Shown: positions 17,087-27,500 of the stretch, one piece after another
How positions within the stretch are numbered: the stretch's first letter is position 1
How the letters are laid out: each line of letters opens with the position of its first letter
NCBI RefSeq assembly: GCF_029203305.1
Contig: NC_089466.1
Span: forward strand, 744,001 to 808,000
Origin: Yamadazyma tenuis
Taxonomy: Eukaryota > Ascomycota > Pichiomycetes > Serinales > Debaryomycetaceae
Length of the DNA: 64,000 bases
Reading direction: 5' to 3'
Program-made: the position numbers and the translations under genes
Notes under the pieces: generated by a model
Told to the model about the DNA's origin: nothing
What the model saw: only the letters and a program-made list of their open reading frames with translations
Database searches by the model: none

Positions 17087-20062
17087 ATGTATTTGTACAA
17101 CTTCACATCCAAGGCATCGACGCTGCTGGTATCTTCAATAATAGGCCAATTCACAAAAAAACAACAGCTTGTGATAGCCACTGCTAACACCCTTGAAACT
17201 TGGATACAGCAGGATGAAAAGATCGAGAAAGTGCGTCTGCAATTCAGTTTTGGGATCATCCAAAAGCTCGAAAAACTTAGACCTCTTGGTTTCGATAGAG
17301 ACTTATTGGTGATAACATCAGATTCAGGAAACTTGACTGTATGCGAGTTCAAGCATGAGGAGTTCGTGCCGTTGTTCCATGAACCTCATTCAAAAAACGG
17401 TCTTCGAAGCATTACTCCCGGTGAGTACCTTGATATTGATCCCCATAACCGTGCAATCATGATCAGTGCAGTGGAACGCAATAAGTTGTTGTACCGAGTC
17501 CATGTCGAGAACGAACGGGTCTCGTTGAGTTCTCCCTTGGAATGTTTGAGTAACAACACCTTCACTTTGTGCACTTGTGCTGTGGATAACGGGTTCAACA
17601 ACCCTCTCTTTGCTGCTATAGAAATCGATTCCAACAAGAAAACCGTCTTGAACTACTATGAATTGGACCAGGGGTTGAACCACGTAATGAAACGTACGGA
17701 AGATGTGCCTGAATCGGCCAACTTGTTGATCCCTTTCGATGGGTTGATGGTATGCTGTGATGGGTTTATATTGCATAATGGAAAAGAACTTGCCTTTCCC
17801 AAGAAGAGCAAGATAGTCAATTATGTGATCCATAAGTTGAAGAATGACTTCTTTGTGCTCCTACAAAACGAGTTTGGTGACCTCTTCAAAGTCGACACTG
17901 ACCAGATCAACTACTTTGGCCACCTTCCTGTTTCTGTGGCTATCAATATTTTCAAAAATGGGCACTTGTACGCTAATTGTTCCAACACAAATAAGTTGTA
18001 CTGTCAGATCACAGGTTTAAAAGTCAGTAGGTCTACCTCAGACAATTTAGAGAATCTTGAACTCGTGCAAACAATAGAATCATTGGATCCAATTCTTGAT
18101 ATCAAGCTTAAAGACTCCCATTTGATAACTGCTAATTCTACCAGTGTGAAGACGCTTGTGCATGGAGTTCCCACCACCACAATTGTAGAGTCTCCATTGC
18201 CATCGTCACCTCTCAAGATATTCACCACCAAACTAACAAGAGATGATGTTAACGATGCTTATCTAGTTATATCTTCATCTGAAACATCGGTGTTGTCTAT
18301 AGGAGAAGAAGTGGCAGAGGTAACAGACTCAAAGTTTTCTAAAGATCCTACTATACTTGTTCAACAGGTTGGTAAAATGGCTTTGATACAAGTATATTCC
18401 AATGGTATTAAGCATATAAATGGGGAGAAAGTGACCGACTGGTTCCCACCAGCTGGGATCAACATCATAAAAGCTAGCAGCAATAATCAACAGCTTATTA
18501 TTGGTTTGACTAACAACGAAGTCATTTACTTTGAAGTTGACGTTGATGACCAATTGGTAGAATATCAGGATAAAGTTGAGTTACCTACAAACATCACAGC
18601 CTTGGCTATTTCCAAAGACTTTGCGGTTGCTGGGTGTGCCGATGAAACCGTCCAAGTTATATCCTTGAAGCAACAGAACTGCTTAGAGATTCTATCGATG
18701 CAAATGCTTAGCAGCAACAGTTCTGCAATTGAGTTTCTGGAACAAGAAGTTCATATTGGAATGGAGAATGGGTTGTTTGTTAGGACCAATATCGATGCTC
18801 GAGGGAAATTATCCAATACGAGAGTAAAGTATCTTGGGACAAAGCCAATCCGTCTTTCAAAAATAAATGATTCGATTCTTGCTATATCCTCCAAGCCATG
18901 GGTGGGATTTAAGACCAATGGGAACTTCAATATAGTTCCTTTAAACGACATAGATATCACAGACGGAACTTCCTTCTACTCTGAAGATATCGGAGGTGAA
19001 GGAATTGTGGGATTTCGAGGTAATGATCTAATCATCTTCACTATTGACGACTTCAGGAACAATTTCATAATATCCACTGAAGATATTCCAGCAACTAAAT
19101 TGTTAGTGGACAATGAGGTGTACTCGTTAGGGAAAGAGTTGGTTAGAAACAACAAAGAGAAGTTCGCTTTTGAAGAGTCACCATTGTCCATTTGCAGGTT
19201 CAAAGATTATGTTGTGGTGGGAGTGACAAATCCAAATTTCTTATACACTTTTAAGGATATGAAGCTTGTTCATAAGACAGAAGTTGAAATGCCACCGAGA
19301 TCGATACTCGAGTTCAATGGAAGACTATTAGTGGGAATGGATAACCTCTTACGAACATACGATTTGGGGAAAAAGCAGCTATTGAGGAAGTCTTCCACTG
19401 CCATTAAACACATCAACAAAATTATCAGAATTGTTTATCAGGGAAAGGATAGAATTGTTGTTGGAGATTCCAACAACTCCACAATTTTCTGTAAATTTAT
19501 TGAAAATTCATTCGTACCGATTTCAGACGATACTATGAACAGGCAAATTACGTCCTTATCAACATTGGACTACGATACTGTAATTGGTGGTGATAAGTTT
19601 GGAAATGTGTTTGTCAACAGAATCAAATACGATAATACCTACTTTGTTGAGGAACTGTATTTGAACGGGTCATCTGGGAGATGCCAAACTTTAGCTGAGT
19701 TCTTCTTAAATGATATTCCCATGTCTTTCACAAAGGGAACTTTGGTTCTTGGAGGGCCAGAAGTTATTATTTATGCTGGGTTACAAGGTACTATTGGTAT
19801 TCTTCTACCAATCAGTGAATCAGACTTCAAGTTCTTGAGCAATCTTCTGATTGAGTTGAACAAAGATTTATTACTTGGTAGAGACCATATGAAGTTCAGA
19901 GGATATTATAATTCAACTCACAATGTCATTGATGGAGATATAATTGAAAAATTCCTTGAATTGAATGCTTCAAGTAGAATAAAAATCTCCAATAAACTCA
20001 ATAAGTCTGTGAGAGAAATTGAAAACAAGATTAATGATTACAGAGAAAAGTCCGCCTTTTGA
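17087..20062 (+). CDS. RSE1: Splicing factor Rse1 (SF3b subunit 3, SAP130)
   Basis: 991 residues from the ATG at 17087, which gives M-Y-L-Y-N-F-T (human SF3B3: M-F-L-Y-N-L-T). An upstream in-phase ATG does not resemble family N-termini. Rse1 is the triple beta-propeller scaffold of the SF3b part of U2 snRNP, which holds the branch-point adenosine during spliceosome assembly. It is weakly conserved in yeasts: recognisable are the N-terminal propeller start, many short beta-rich repeats with hydrophobic-Asp/Asn turns, and the C-terminal CPSF-A-like domain (about 660-980; G-G-D-K-F-G-N-V-F-V, then L-R-x-Y-F-like helices at the end). Shorter than the human protein of about 1217, as in other yeasts. 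Its presence fits a genome that keeps introns, two of them in this window. Confidence 0.85.
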   Translation: MYLYNFTSKASTLLVSSIIGQFTKKQQLVIATANTLETWIQQDEKIEKVRLQFSFGIIQKLEKLRPLGFDRDLLVITSDSGNLTVCEFKHEEFVPLFHEPHSKNGLRSITPGEYLDIDPHNRAIMISAVERNKLLYRVHVENERVSLSSPLECLSNNTFTLCTCAVDNGFNNPLFAAIEIDSNKKTVLNYYELDQGLNHVMKRTEDVPESANLLIPFDGLMVCCDGFILHNGKELAFPKKSKIVNYVIHKLKNDFFVLLQNEFGDLFKVDTDQINYFGHLPVSVAINIFKNGHLYANCSNTNKLYCQITGLKVSRSTSDNLENLELVQTIESLDPILDIKLKDSHLITANSTSVKTLVHGVPTTTIVESPLPSSPLKIFTTKLTRDDVNDAYLVISSSETSVLSIGEEVAEVTDSKFSKDPTILVQQVGKMALIQVYSNGIKHINGEKVTDWFPPAGINIIKASSNNQQLIIGLTNNEVIYFEVDVDDQLVEYQDKVELPTNITALAISKDFAVAGCADETVQVISLKQQNCLEILSMQMLSSNSSAIEFLEQEVHIGMENGLFVRTNIDARGKLSNTRVKYLGTKPIRLSKINDSILAISSKPWVGFKTNGNFNIVPLNDIDITDGTSFYSEDIGGEGIVGFRGNDLIIFTIDDFRNNFIISTEDIPATKLLVDNEVYSLGKELVRNNKEKFAFEESPLSICRFKDYVVVGVTNPNFLYTFKDMKLVHKTEVEMPPRSILEFNGRLLVGMDNLLRTYDLGKKQLLRKSSTAIKHINKIIRIVYQGKDRIVVGDSNNSTIFCKFIENSFVPISDDTMNRQITSLSTLDYDTVIGGDKFGNVFVNRIKYDNTYFVEELYLNGSSGRCQTLAEFFLNDIPMSFTKGTLVLGGPEVIIYAGLQGTIGILLPISESDFKFLSNLLIELNKDLLLGRDHMKFRGYYNSTHNVIDGDIIEKFLELNASSRIKISNKLNKSVREIENKINDYREKSAF

Positions 20063-20157
20063 AGAATAACTTTCAGATTCTCATACCTAATAATATATAA
20101 TAATACATCAATATACACAACATACAAACAAACAACACCAAGTTCAATTTCATCTAT

Positions 20158-22083
20158 TCAAGTAGACTCAGCCTCCTTGTTTTTAATTGGAGATAAATCC
20201 TTATCATTGAACTTTCTGTTTATAGTAGGACTCACTTCATTCAGTTCATCCCCAGTTTTTCGTAATGGTGTTTGTCCATTAGGAGTACTAAATTGTACAA
20301 AGTTCCAAAATGCTGGTGATGATTGATTTGTATTCATACCATTAGGCAATGATAAATTCTTATGGTTGAAAGACTTTGATCCTCTTTCTGGAGTAAATGC
20401 TTCCAAAGGAGCCACTTTCTTTGGACTTGTGAAACCCAATGCTAAATCAGAAGTGGCATTCGTGTGTTGATTGGAAGAATTTGGCTCACTTGTGGGGAAA
20501 GAATCATTCAAGGGTTGATTATAAGAATTTGATCTTGAATGGTTAGCAGGTGCAGAAGTTCCCAAACCTATATTTGAGGAGGATGGAGGAGGCGGTAAAT
20601 TATACAAGTTGCCGTTTGTCTTTGGGAGTTTTGGAGTATTCAGATCATTCAACCGGATTGGTGAGTCGTTGGGTAAATTATACATCAAAGGCTGATAGTT
20701 CATCCTTTGCATGTACCCATTCCCATTCATTTGGGAATTAAGGCTTTGCTGGGGTTGGATACCACCCTGAAGCGGGACCTGTTGATGCGATTGAGTAGAA
20801 TTTTGGGGTATTTGCTGGGATAACCCTTGAGGAGGAATTTGCTGATGCTGAGGATAGTATTGCAAATTGTTCACGCCAATGGAGTTGTTTCTCAGATGTC
20901 CATCAGTAGAAACCCCATTAGACCCTTGCTTATCATCTTTCATATAATATCTTCCGGATTCAGGTAATGCTTGATGGGTGGCCAAGTGTAATTGTAATTG
21001 TCTAGAAACACTTGAACCTCTTCTGGTTTTAGAGATTGCACCATTGCTTACCTTGTTCAAGAACTCATCCTTATAGGATTCGCTTATTTGCCATTTCATA
21101 CCCTTTCCTGGTTCATTTGGACGTCTAGGAACTTTTTCAAAAGCTTTGTTCAACGATAAGTTATGCCTTATAGAGTTTTGCCAACCAGTCTTGGAATACT
21201 TATAGTAGGCATAGCGACCTGAGATCCAATCGTATATCTCAGACAATGACATCACCCCATCTTCATTGGATAAGATGGATTGAGTGATCATAGTTGCATA
21301 AGAATATGGTGGTTTTATGTCCTTGGATTCTTCTTTTGACAAATCCTGGTCAAGATTACTTTGCAATGAGCTTGCAGAAAGCTGGGAAGGAGAATGAGTC
21401 AAGTGATTTTTCTCAAACATCTGGAATGTCTTGTTGGTTTGAGGAACCATCGTGTGTTGTTGAGGAAAATAGGTATAAGAAGTGGTATTGGTAGAAGTCG
21501 AGGCTTTGCGTTGCTTCGACATTGTCAGTTGATAGCGAGAAAGGCATAGCTCCATCATTTTCTGATCAAGTTTGGGTGGAGAGTCGGGTAGAATGAACAT
21601 CACCTGGGTTCCACCAATGTCTAATATAGCACCCGAATGTAAAGGGGTTGGAGAGCTATCGACACCAACTTTGACACCATCGACTTTGGCACCGTTCCGG
21701 CCCAAAATCTTCAATTCCCAGCATCTCAAGTCCAAGTTGTAGGTTATATTCGCGTGCTGTCTGGAAACCACCTTGGCAGGGCCCAAGTCGATATCGATGG
21801 AATTAGTATGTGATCCTTGATTATCGGTATTTCTACCAATAGAAATGGCCAAGGACTTTACGTAGTAGGTCCAAGTGGAGCCAGAGATCTTGGCGTATGC
21901 TTGCACTTCGGTAGCGATGTTCTTTTCGTTGGAGTAGTTGATTGATACGTTTGTTTTCTCATCTGGCGTTTGTAAGCAAGAAATAACCGCGTTTACCAAG
22001 TCCGCCGGGTCTTCGAAAGAGGGAACGTCGGACTCGATCTCGTGGATCGACCGTTTGCTGCCGGGAGTGGAAGCGTGAGACAT
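20158..22083 (-). CDS. FKH2: Forkhead transcription factor with FHA domain (Fkh2-type)
   Basis: 641 residues from the ATG at 22083. An FHA domain lies near residues 80-175 (S-I-G-R-N-T, S-R-Q-H-A-N-I, G-R-N-G-A-K-V-D-G), and a forkhead DNA-binding domain near 258-350: K-P-P-Y-S-Y-A, then W-x-x-S-I-R-H-N-L-S-L-N-K-x-F and the wing with G-K-G-x-x-W. The rest is Gln/Asn/Pro-rich and probably disordered, with S/T-P pairs typical of Cdk control. Fungal Fkh2 with Mcm1 drives the G2/M gene cluster; in Candida, which has a single such gene, it also affects morphology. A TATATA lies only 10 bp upstream of this ATG (22089-22094), so the true mRNA start needs checking, but no better ATG exists upstream in frame. 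Confidence 0.93.
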   Translation of the reverse strand: MSHASTPGSKRSIHEIESDVPSFEDPADLVNAVISCLQTPDEKTNVSINYSNEKNIATEVQAYAKISGSTWTYYVKSLAISIGRNTDNQGSHTNSIDIDLGPAKVVSRQHANITYNLDLRCWELKILGRNGAKVDGVKVGVDSSPTPLHSGAILDIGGTQVMFILPDSPPKLDQKMMELCLSRYQLTMSKQRKASTSTNTTSYTYFPQQHTMVPQTNKTFQMFEKNHLTHSPSQLSASSLQSNLDQDLSKEESKDIKPPYSYATMITQSILSNEDGVMSLSEIYDWISGRYAYYKYSKTGWQNSIRHNLSLNKAFEKVPRRPNEPGKGMKWQISESYKDEFLNKVSNGAISKTRRGSSVSRQLQLHLATHQALPESGRYYMKDDKQGSNGVSTDGHLRNNSIGVNNLQYYPQHQQIPPQGLSQQIPQNSTQSHQQVPLQGGIQPQQSLNSQMNGNGYMQRMNYQPLMYNLPNDSPIRLNDLNTPKLPKTNGNLYNLPPPPSSSNIGLGTSAPANHSRSNSYNQPLNDSFPTSEPNSSNQHTNATSDLALGFTSPKKVAPLEAFTPERGSKSFNHKNLSLPNGMNTNQSSPAFWNFVQFSTPNGQTPLRKTGDELNEVSPTINRKFNDKDLSPIKNKEAEST

Positions 22084-22400
22084 TGACTTATATATGAAGA
22101 AGATGCTCAGATGTGAGAAAGATGATTGGCTTTTGGGAGTCAGGCCAAAAAGGGGGGGACAAGACGGAAACAAACGCGAATCAAGGGACCTGGGGAGTAT
22201 AAGTACTAGGAAACACTTAGAAGACGTGTCAGGTAGATTAAGGGGTCCAACAAGTAAGATACTCGAGTGTTTTCACCTTGTGGTGCCAGTGTTTATATTT
22301 ACTTTTCGAAAATTCGACGCACTTTTTTGTTTATTCACAGAGAAATTGTTTAGTGCGCAGCACCAAAAGTCATTTGCGGTATTAGGCATGGGTCCAGTCA
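22084..22400. other. FKH2 upstream region
   Basis: 317 bp between FKH2 (start at 22083, minus) and the stop of SWD1 (22401, minus). Contains an ACGCGA-type sequence within AAACGCGAA (near 22173), like an Mbp1/Swi6 (MCB-related) site of G1/S genes, and a G-run. No gene. Confidence 0.5.
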
Positions 22401-23699
22401 TTATACTATGGGTCGCTCATAGTTAATGGGGATGATAAAGGATCGAAGAGACGTGTCGAACCCCCGGGCATCGTGGTTCTCGGGCGTGAGAATGTCGACG
22501 TATGAATCCTCTTCTTCGAGCCGTCGTTTGTTGAGAATATCGTCATCGATGATGTCAAATTCGTCTTCCTTCTCTTCATATTCGATGTTATCGTCAATCT
22601 CCACAAAGTCCGGGGCTAAAGCACTCCATTTCTGTGGGAAGTCGACCGACCAGAGGTATATGGTTCCGTATTCGAGGCCATTGGACCCGATCATACACCT
22701 CAGATAATTCCATTTGACTTCAAGGAGCTCTTCGCTACTGCCTTCCAAAATCTTGATCAATGATCCCATACTGGTTTCCCAGATGTATAGGTCCTGGGAG
22801 CTCTGGGTCCCGAACGTAGATGCCACGAGAAACTCGCCGTTGTGATTGAAGCATACCGAGTTCCACTGTAATCGATTGACCACGTCCTGGTATTTGTGTT
22901 CTACATCAAATTCCCACAGATCGGGGTTTTGCTGGTTGACGAGATCGGGCAACGAAATCTGGCGGATGATCCGGTCGCTGGAATTGACGGCAAGCTTACG
23001 CCCGTTGGGGGACATCACAAGGTTCTTGATGTTGGATGTGGTGAGTCTCATCGAGTGTACCATCTGAAGAGATTGCGTGTCAAACACGTTGATCCAGCCC
23101 TTATTGGTACCCAGAAACACGTAGCGACCATTATGGGTGAAGGCGGTCACGAGAGTCACCAGTTTGGTAGAGGAATTGGCGTCGGAGTCGGCGTGCTCTT
23201 CGAGTGGTTTGGACTCAAGTCGACTGATGCGGTAGTTTTGTGGTAGCGGGTCGGACCAGTCGACGAAAATCGCCTGGTCTTCGAAGAGCGACGCCGTGAA
23301 CTGGAACTCATTGCTGGGGTTGATGCTGGCCAGCCAAATGGGTCCATCCACGATGATAGATCGTATGACGGCCGAGTCGTGGTTAGGGCTGTTGACAAGA
23401 CTCAAGTCCCACAACTTACAGTGCCAGTCTTGGGCGGTAGTGAGCAAATACCGCCCACACACCGACCAGCTGACGGAAGTGATGGGCCTGATGTGTGCGT
23501 GTTTGTGGAGGTGTGCAATGACGCTTCCCCTGCTGGCTAGGTCATAAATCACCACCGACCCATCACTGAGGCCACTGGCCAAATAGTCACCTTTATGGCT
23601 GAACTGGAAGGTCACACAGTGACCATATTGGAGGGCATTGGCCAACGACTCGGGGTACTCCTTGGCTACAGCAAATGGGTCCTGGAGTGATAAGTTCAT
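22401..23699 (-). CDS. SWD1: COMPASS (Set1C) subunit Swd1, WD40 protein
   Basis: 432 residues; RbBP5 family. Swd1 is a seven-bladed WD40 propeller and, with Swd3, Bre2 and Sdc1, activates Set1 for histone H3 Lys4 methylation. The N-terminus M-N-L-S-L-Q-D-P-F-A-V matches yeast Swd1's M-N-I-L-L-Q-D-P-F-A-V. Blade motifs ending in WD-type pairs are visible (H-C-K-L-W-D-L-S; D-L-Y-I-W-E-T), and the C-terminal tail has the conserved A-L-A-P-D-F-x-E-x-x-x-N, then an acidic stretch with E-K-E-D-E-F-D. The tail is shorter than in human RbBP5, as in other yeasts. Divergent from the p24 gene with 82 bp between the start codons. Confidence 0.95.
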   Translation of the reverse strand: MNLSLQDPFAVAKEYPESLANALQYGHCVTFQFSHKGDYLASGLSDGSVVIYDLASRGSVIAHLHKHAHIRPITSVSWSVCGRYLLTTAQDWHCKLWDLSLVNSPNHDSAVIRSIIVDGPIWLASINPSNEFQFTASLFEDQAIFVDWSDPLPQNYRISRLESKPLEEHADSDANSSTKLVTLVTAFTHNGRYVFLGTNKGWINVFDTQSLQMVHSMRLTTSNIKNLVMSPNGRKLAVNSSDRIIRQISLPDLVNQQNPDLWEFDVEHKYQDVVNRLQWNSVCFNHNGEFLVASTFGTQSSQDLYIWETSMGSLIKILEGSSEELLEVKWNYLRCMIGSNGLEYGTIYLWSVDFPQKWSALAPDFVEIDDNIEYEEKEDEFDIIDDDILNKRRLEEEDSYVDILTPENHDARGFDTSLRSFIIPINYERPIV

Positions 23700-23781
23700 T
23701 GGTGGGTAGGTATGAGAAGAAATAGTTTTGTGGATGGACCGCGAAACCTAAATAACCGCGACACCTGATCTGATATTAATA

Positions 23782-24495
23782 ATGGCTACGTGGTGGAGAT
23801 GGGCCGTGGTGTTGGCAGTGGTGTGCCACGTCGCCGTGGCACAGAACCTTGTTCACTTCTATGTCGATGTCAACAAGAAAACTTGTTTTTATAAAGATCT
23901 CGCCCAGGACGTCGTGTTGTTTGGCAAGTACAAGATGGAAATCAGTAATGAACCTGATCTGCAATCCTTCTACACTCCACGGGATAAGCTCCATACTGGT
24001 GTGTTAATAGACATATACGAGGTGTTTGCCGGTAACAAGCAGTTGGTGCACTTGAAGGGTAAACCACTAGGTCAGTTCACCTTTGATACGCTTGACTCGG
24101 GCCAACACATGATATGCATCACGCCCCGAAGTTTCTATAGGAAATGGCTGGCGGTTGGGGCCAGCGATCCCATCGCCATCCATGAGTCCAAGTTCAAGCG
24201 GGCCCGAATTCTGCTAGACTTTGAGGTGGGTGATAGTTTTTTGGTCGATTCCTCCTTTACTGGTGATGTTCAGCAACTCACCAACCGAGTCAAGAAGTTG
24301 AACGACAAGTTGTCGGATATCAAACAGGAACAGTTGTTTATCAAGATGAAGGAAGAGTTGTTCCGTGACTTGTCGGAATCCACCAATGTCCATGTATGGC
24401 AATGGCTGGTGTTTCAGTTTTGGGTATTCTTGATCATGGGCATGTATCAGTTGCTAACCCTTCAGCGGTTCTTCATCAAGGAGAAGATCGATTGA
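23782..24495 (+). CDS. p24-family ER-Golgi cargo receptor (Erp1/Erp5-like)
   Basis: 237 residues with a textbook p24 layout: signal peptide (1-20, cleavage near A-V-A/Q-N), a GOLD domain (about 28-125), a coiled coil (165-200), one membrane helix (about 207-227) and a short cytoplasmic tail Q-R-F-F-I-K-E-K-I-D. The tail's F-F binds COPII and the Lys residues at -3/-5 fit COPI retrieval. C-F-Y-K-D-L-A-Q-D in the GOLD domain and the tail suggest the alpha class (Erp1, Erp5, Erp6) rather than Emp24 or Erv25; the exact paralogue is uncertain. p24 complexes package GPI-anchored and other cargo into COPII vesicles. VPS8 starts 75 bp downstream on the same strand. Confidence 0.88.
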   Translation: MATWWRWAVVLAVVCHVAVAQNLVHFYVDVNKKTCFYKDLAQDVVLFGKYKMEISNEPDLQSFYTPRDKLHTGVLIDIYEVFAGNKQLVHLKGKPLGQFTFDTLDSGQHMICITPRSFYRKWLAVGASDPIAIHESKFKRARILLDFEVGDSFLVDSSFTGDVQQLTNRVKKLNDKLSDIKQEQLFIKMKEELFRDLSESTNVHVWQWLVFQFWVFLIMGMYQLLTLQRFFIKEKID

Positions 24496-24570
24496 ACTCA
24501 ACACATTCTCATTTAGTCGGGGCTGGTCCCTTTATAGATAAAATCAATAATCCAAAAGTGCGACTCACTA

Positions 24571-27500
24571 ATGACGAAGAAGAGCTTTGATGATAGGTCC
24601 CAAACACGAATAAGTCTTTCTATCAAGGCCCACCGGTCTTCTACCACAGATGCCCGCCCCGTACCGCTCAGCCATTCGCGTACGTTCCAATGGAGCGAAA
24701 CCCCCGCCGTGTCAGTGGAAATCAACTCTCCTGACTTCCTCTTCAAATATGGCCAAGCATGTTATATGGACTCGTCGGCGTCACTCATCGCCATTGGCAC
24801 CGAACGGGGCTACGTGGTGGTGTTTGGCTACCATCAGGAAGTTATTCACGTGCTTACACCCGAACATACCACTGCTATACCCGAGCTGCCACCCATTTCC
24901 CTGACCGGGTACATTGTTAATACGTCAGTCTCCAGCTTGGCGATATCACTGGACCTGACAGTGGTGGTTTCTGGGCACACCAACGGCCTCATAGTCATAT
25001 GGGAGTTGAAATCAGGCCAGGAACTCACCCCACCACTCCACCAAATCAAACCCATCACTTTTCAAGACCGATTCCACAAGAACAAAGAGGGCCATTTGAG
25101 TATCACCATCACCAGCATCAAAATCTTCCACGATAATCAGATCGTGTCAAGTGACGTGTCGGGGCTAGTGTTCTACCACCACGGGGTAAAGAGTCTTCTC
25201 GCCCGAAACTACATAACCCAGAAGTTATTGGGTAATAACGATTCGAATGGGATTCCAAGTCCCAAATATAGGATTTACGACATGGATATCTTGGCTCTTG
25301 GTAACACTCCTCAAATCACCGATCTGATAGGAATGCTAGCCGTCGTCACAGGACTGATGGTGGCGGTTTTGTCGGTGTTTTCGATGGATAACCCCAATAA
25401 TTTGTACCTTAAAACCCACTTCAAAATGCAAGTCCCCAAAGCCGTGAAACTCACGCTGGACTCATTGGCATGCACGGGCTGGTTCCCGTGCATGGAGTAC
25501 GAGGGAGTGGTATCCAATGCCAAGTTGGCAGTTTCGTGGAACAACTGCTTGTCGATACTTGAGGTGGACAATGCCATTCTTCCAGCTAACTTCGTCGGCG
25601 TCATCAATGACTTGCGGAGCAAAGACAAGTCGATTCCAACGCTACCGATCTCCCGGACTGCCAGGAAGTACTTGAAGGACCCCATCATTTCCTTGAAGTG
25701 GATGTCCACCAGCTCTGTGTGCTGTTTTACCCATAAGGAGGTTATTATATTGTACTATAAAAATCAAGGCCATGAAAGCCTTAAGATCATAGGAAAGGAG
25801 CCATTGGGCTACGTTCCAAACAGCTTGGACTTCAAACTCAACAAGGACCATATCAGCCGAACTTTTAACAGCTCCATTAAGCTTGTAAAAATGAGAGTAC
25901 TTCTTTTGAACCAAAAGCATCACCATTCGCAATTGGCAATCGGGAAACCTATCAGTTGGAATGATAAGTTGGCCGAGTTGTTGGCAAAGAAATACTACGA
26001 GGAAGCATTGAATGCCTGCTATTTCTTCTATTCTTCCAAGGGTATTGGGGAATTGGTTCTCTTTTCGCTCCCAGAATCCAAGGCCATTAGGAAGAAATTG
26101 GTGCATCCGTATTTGATGAAGATATTATGGCAGTCCATTCCACACTTCAGTAACTGTGCCGTATACTTTAGGATCTTGGCCACTTTGATTGGGGAGTCAA
26201 AAGAAATCGATTCAGAATTGACGGAAATGATCGAGATGTTGTACGAGACAGTGTCAGATAAAGCAGAATTCTTTGACAGTCTTGAAAACTATCTTATTTC
26301 GGGGACAATTACAACATTGTCACCTTTGGTCTTAAAGGCGCTCGTATCTTATTATGGAGAATGTGGTAAAGGTGAACCTTTGACAGAAATATTGTGCACA
26401 ATCAACATCACGTTTCTTGACATTGACTTGACCATCCAAGTGTGTCAAAAGAACAAGCTTGACGAATGCTTGATATTCGTTTATAATTTCTTGATTCACG
26501 ATTACGACACACCTTTATTGCATTTCTTGTCGGAGATTCAGAACAATCGAGTTGATCCTCGAAACGAATCTAAGGTTTTCAACTACTTGTCCTACATCTT
26601 GACAGGCAGACAGTATCCGATTGACAAATTTATAGAATATTCAGAGGAGCAAAGAGCCAAGCTTCGGACAATCAACATTCTATTCAGGCATGAAACTGAG
26701 TTTCTTGGGATTCAAGTGAAGGAAACATCAATATTTCCTATATTAACGATGCTTTTGAAGTACAATTCCTTCGAAATGCTTTCTACATTGAATGAGTTTT
26801 TCGAAGATTCAATTTTAAACGAGGAAATTGAGAGTTCCATTTCCCGTCAGTTCATTATAGATGCGTTATTGGATATTTATGCTTCCAATGACTTTTCAAA
26901 TACAGATAAGTGCCATCTATCGATATTTGTTGGACGAAACTACTCCAAATATTCACAGTTCATCAGATTAAGTGACTCAATTCTTAATCAAATTCTTGAC
27001 AATCTTTTGAATTTCAACCATCCGGAGATCAAGGTCGATTGTGAACTTGCGATCCAAAGTTTGTTGACTGCTTTTGAGCCATTTGATGAAAAGAAGCTAA
27101 TTGAAAAACTCAGCTACAAAAAGTTCTACAATGTTTTGATAAGCATATACAAGGGAGAAGGAAAGTACTACAAAGTTTTACAAATATGGCTTAACCAACT
27201 TGATGAAGGTCATGCGGACTTGACCAATGTCAAAGATGAGCTGTTCAATGTACTCACTGAGTGTTTTAGTAACACCAAGCTAGGTATCGATAAGGTGAAT
27301 CTCAACACTTTAATCAAGGATAACTTCGTCAAATTGGCTACCATTAACACGAACAACTTTGTCTACATAATTAACAACTATGAGCCATCTTTGCACAAAC
27401 AGATCCTAAAAGTCAATGAAGGTTCAGTTGTGTTCAGCTATTTGGATGAATTATTCAAATTGGGATGCAACGATTCGGAGTTGATTGTGAAGTATTCTGA

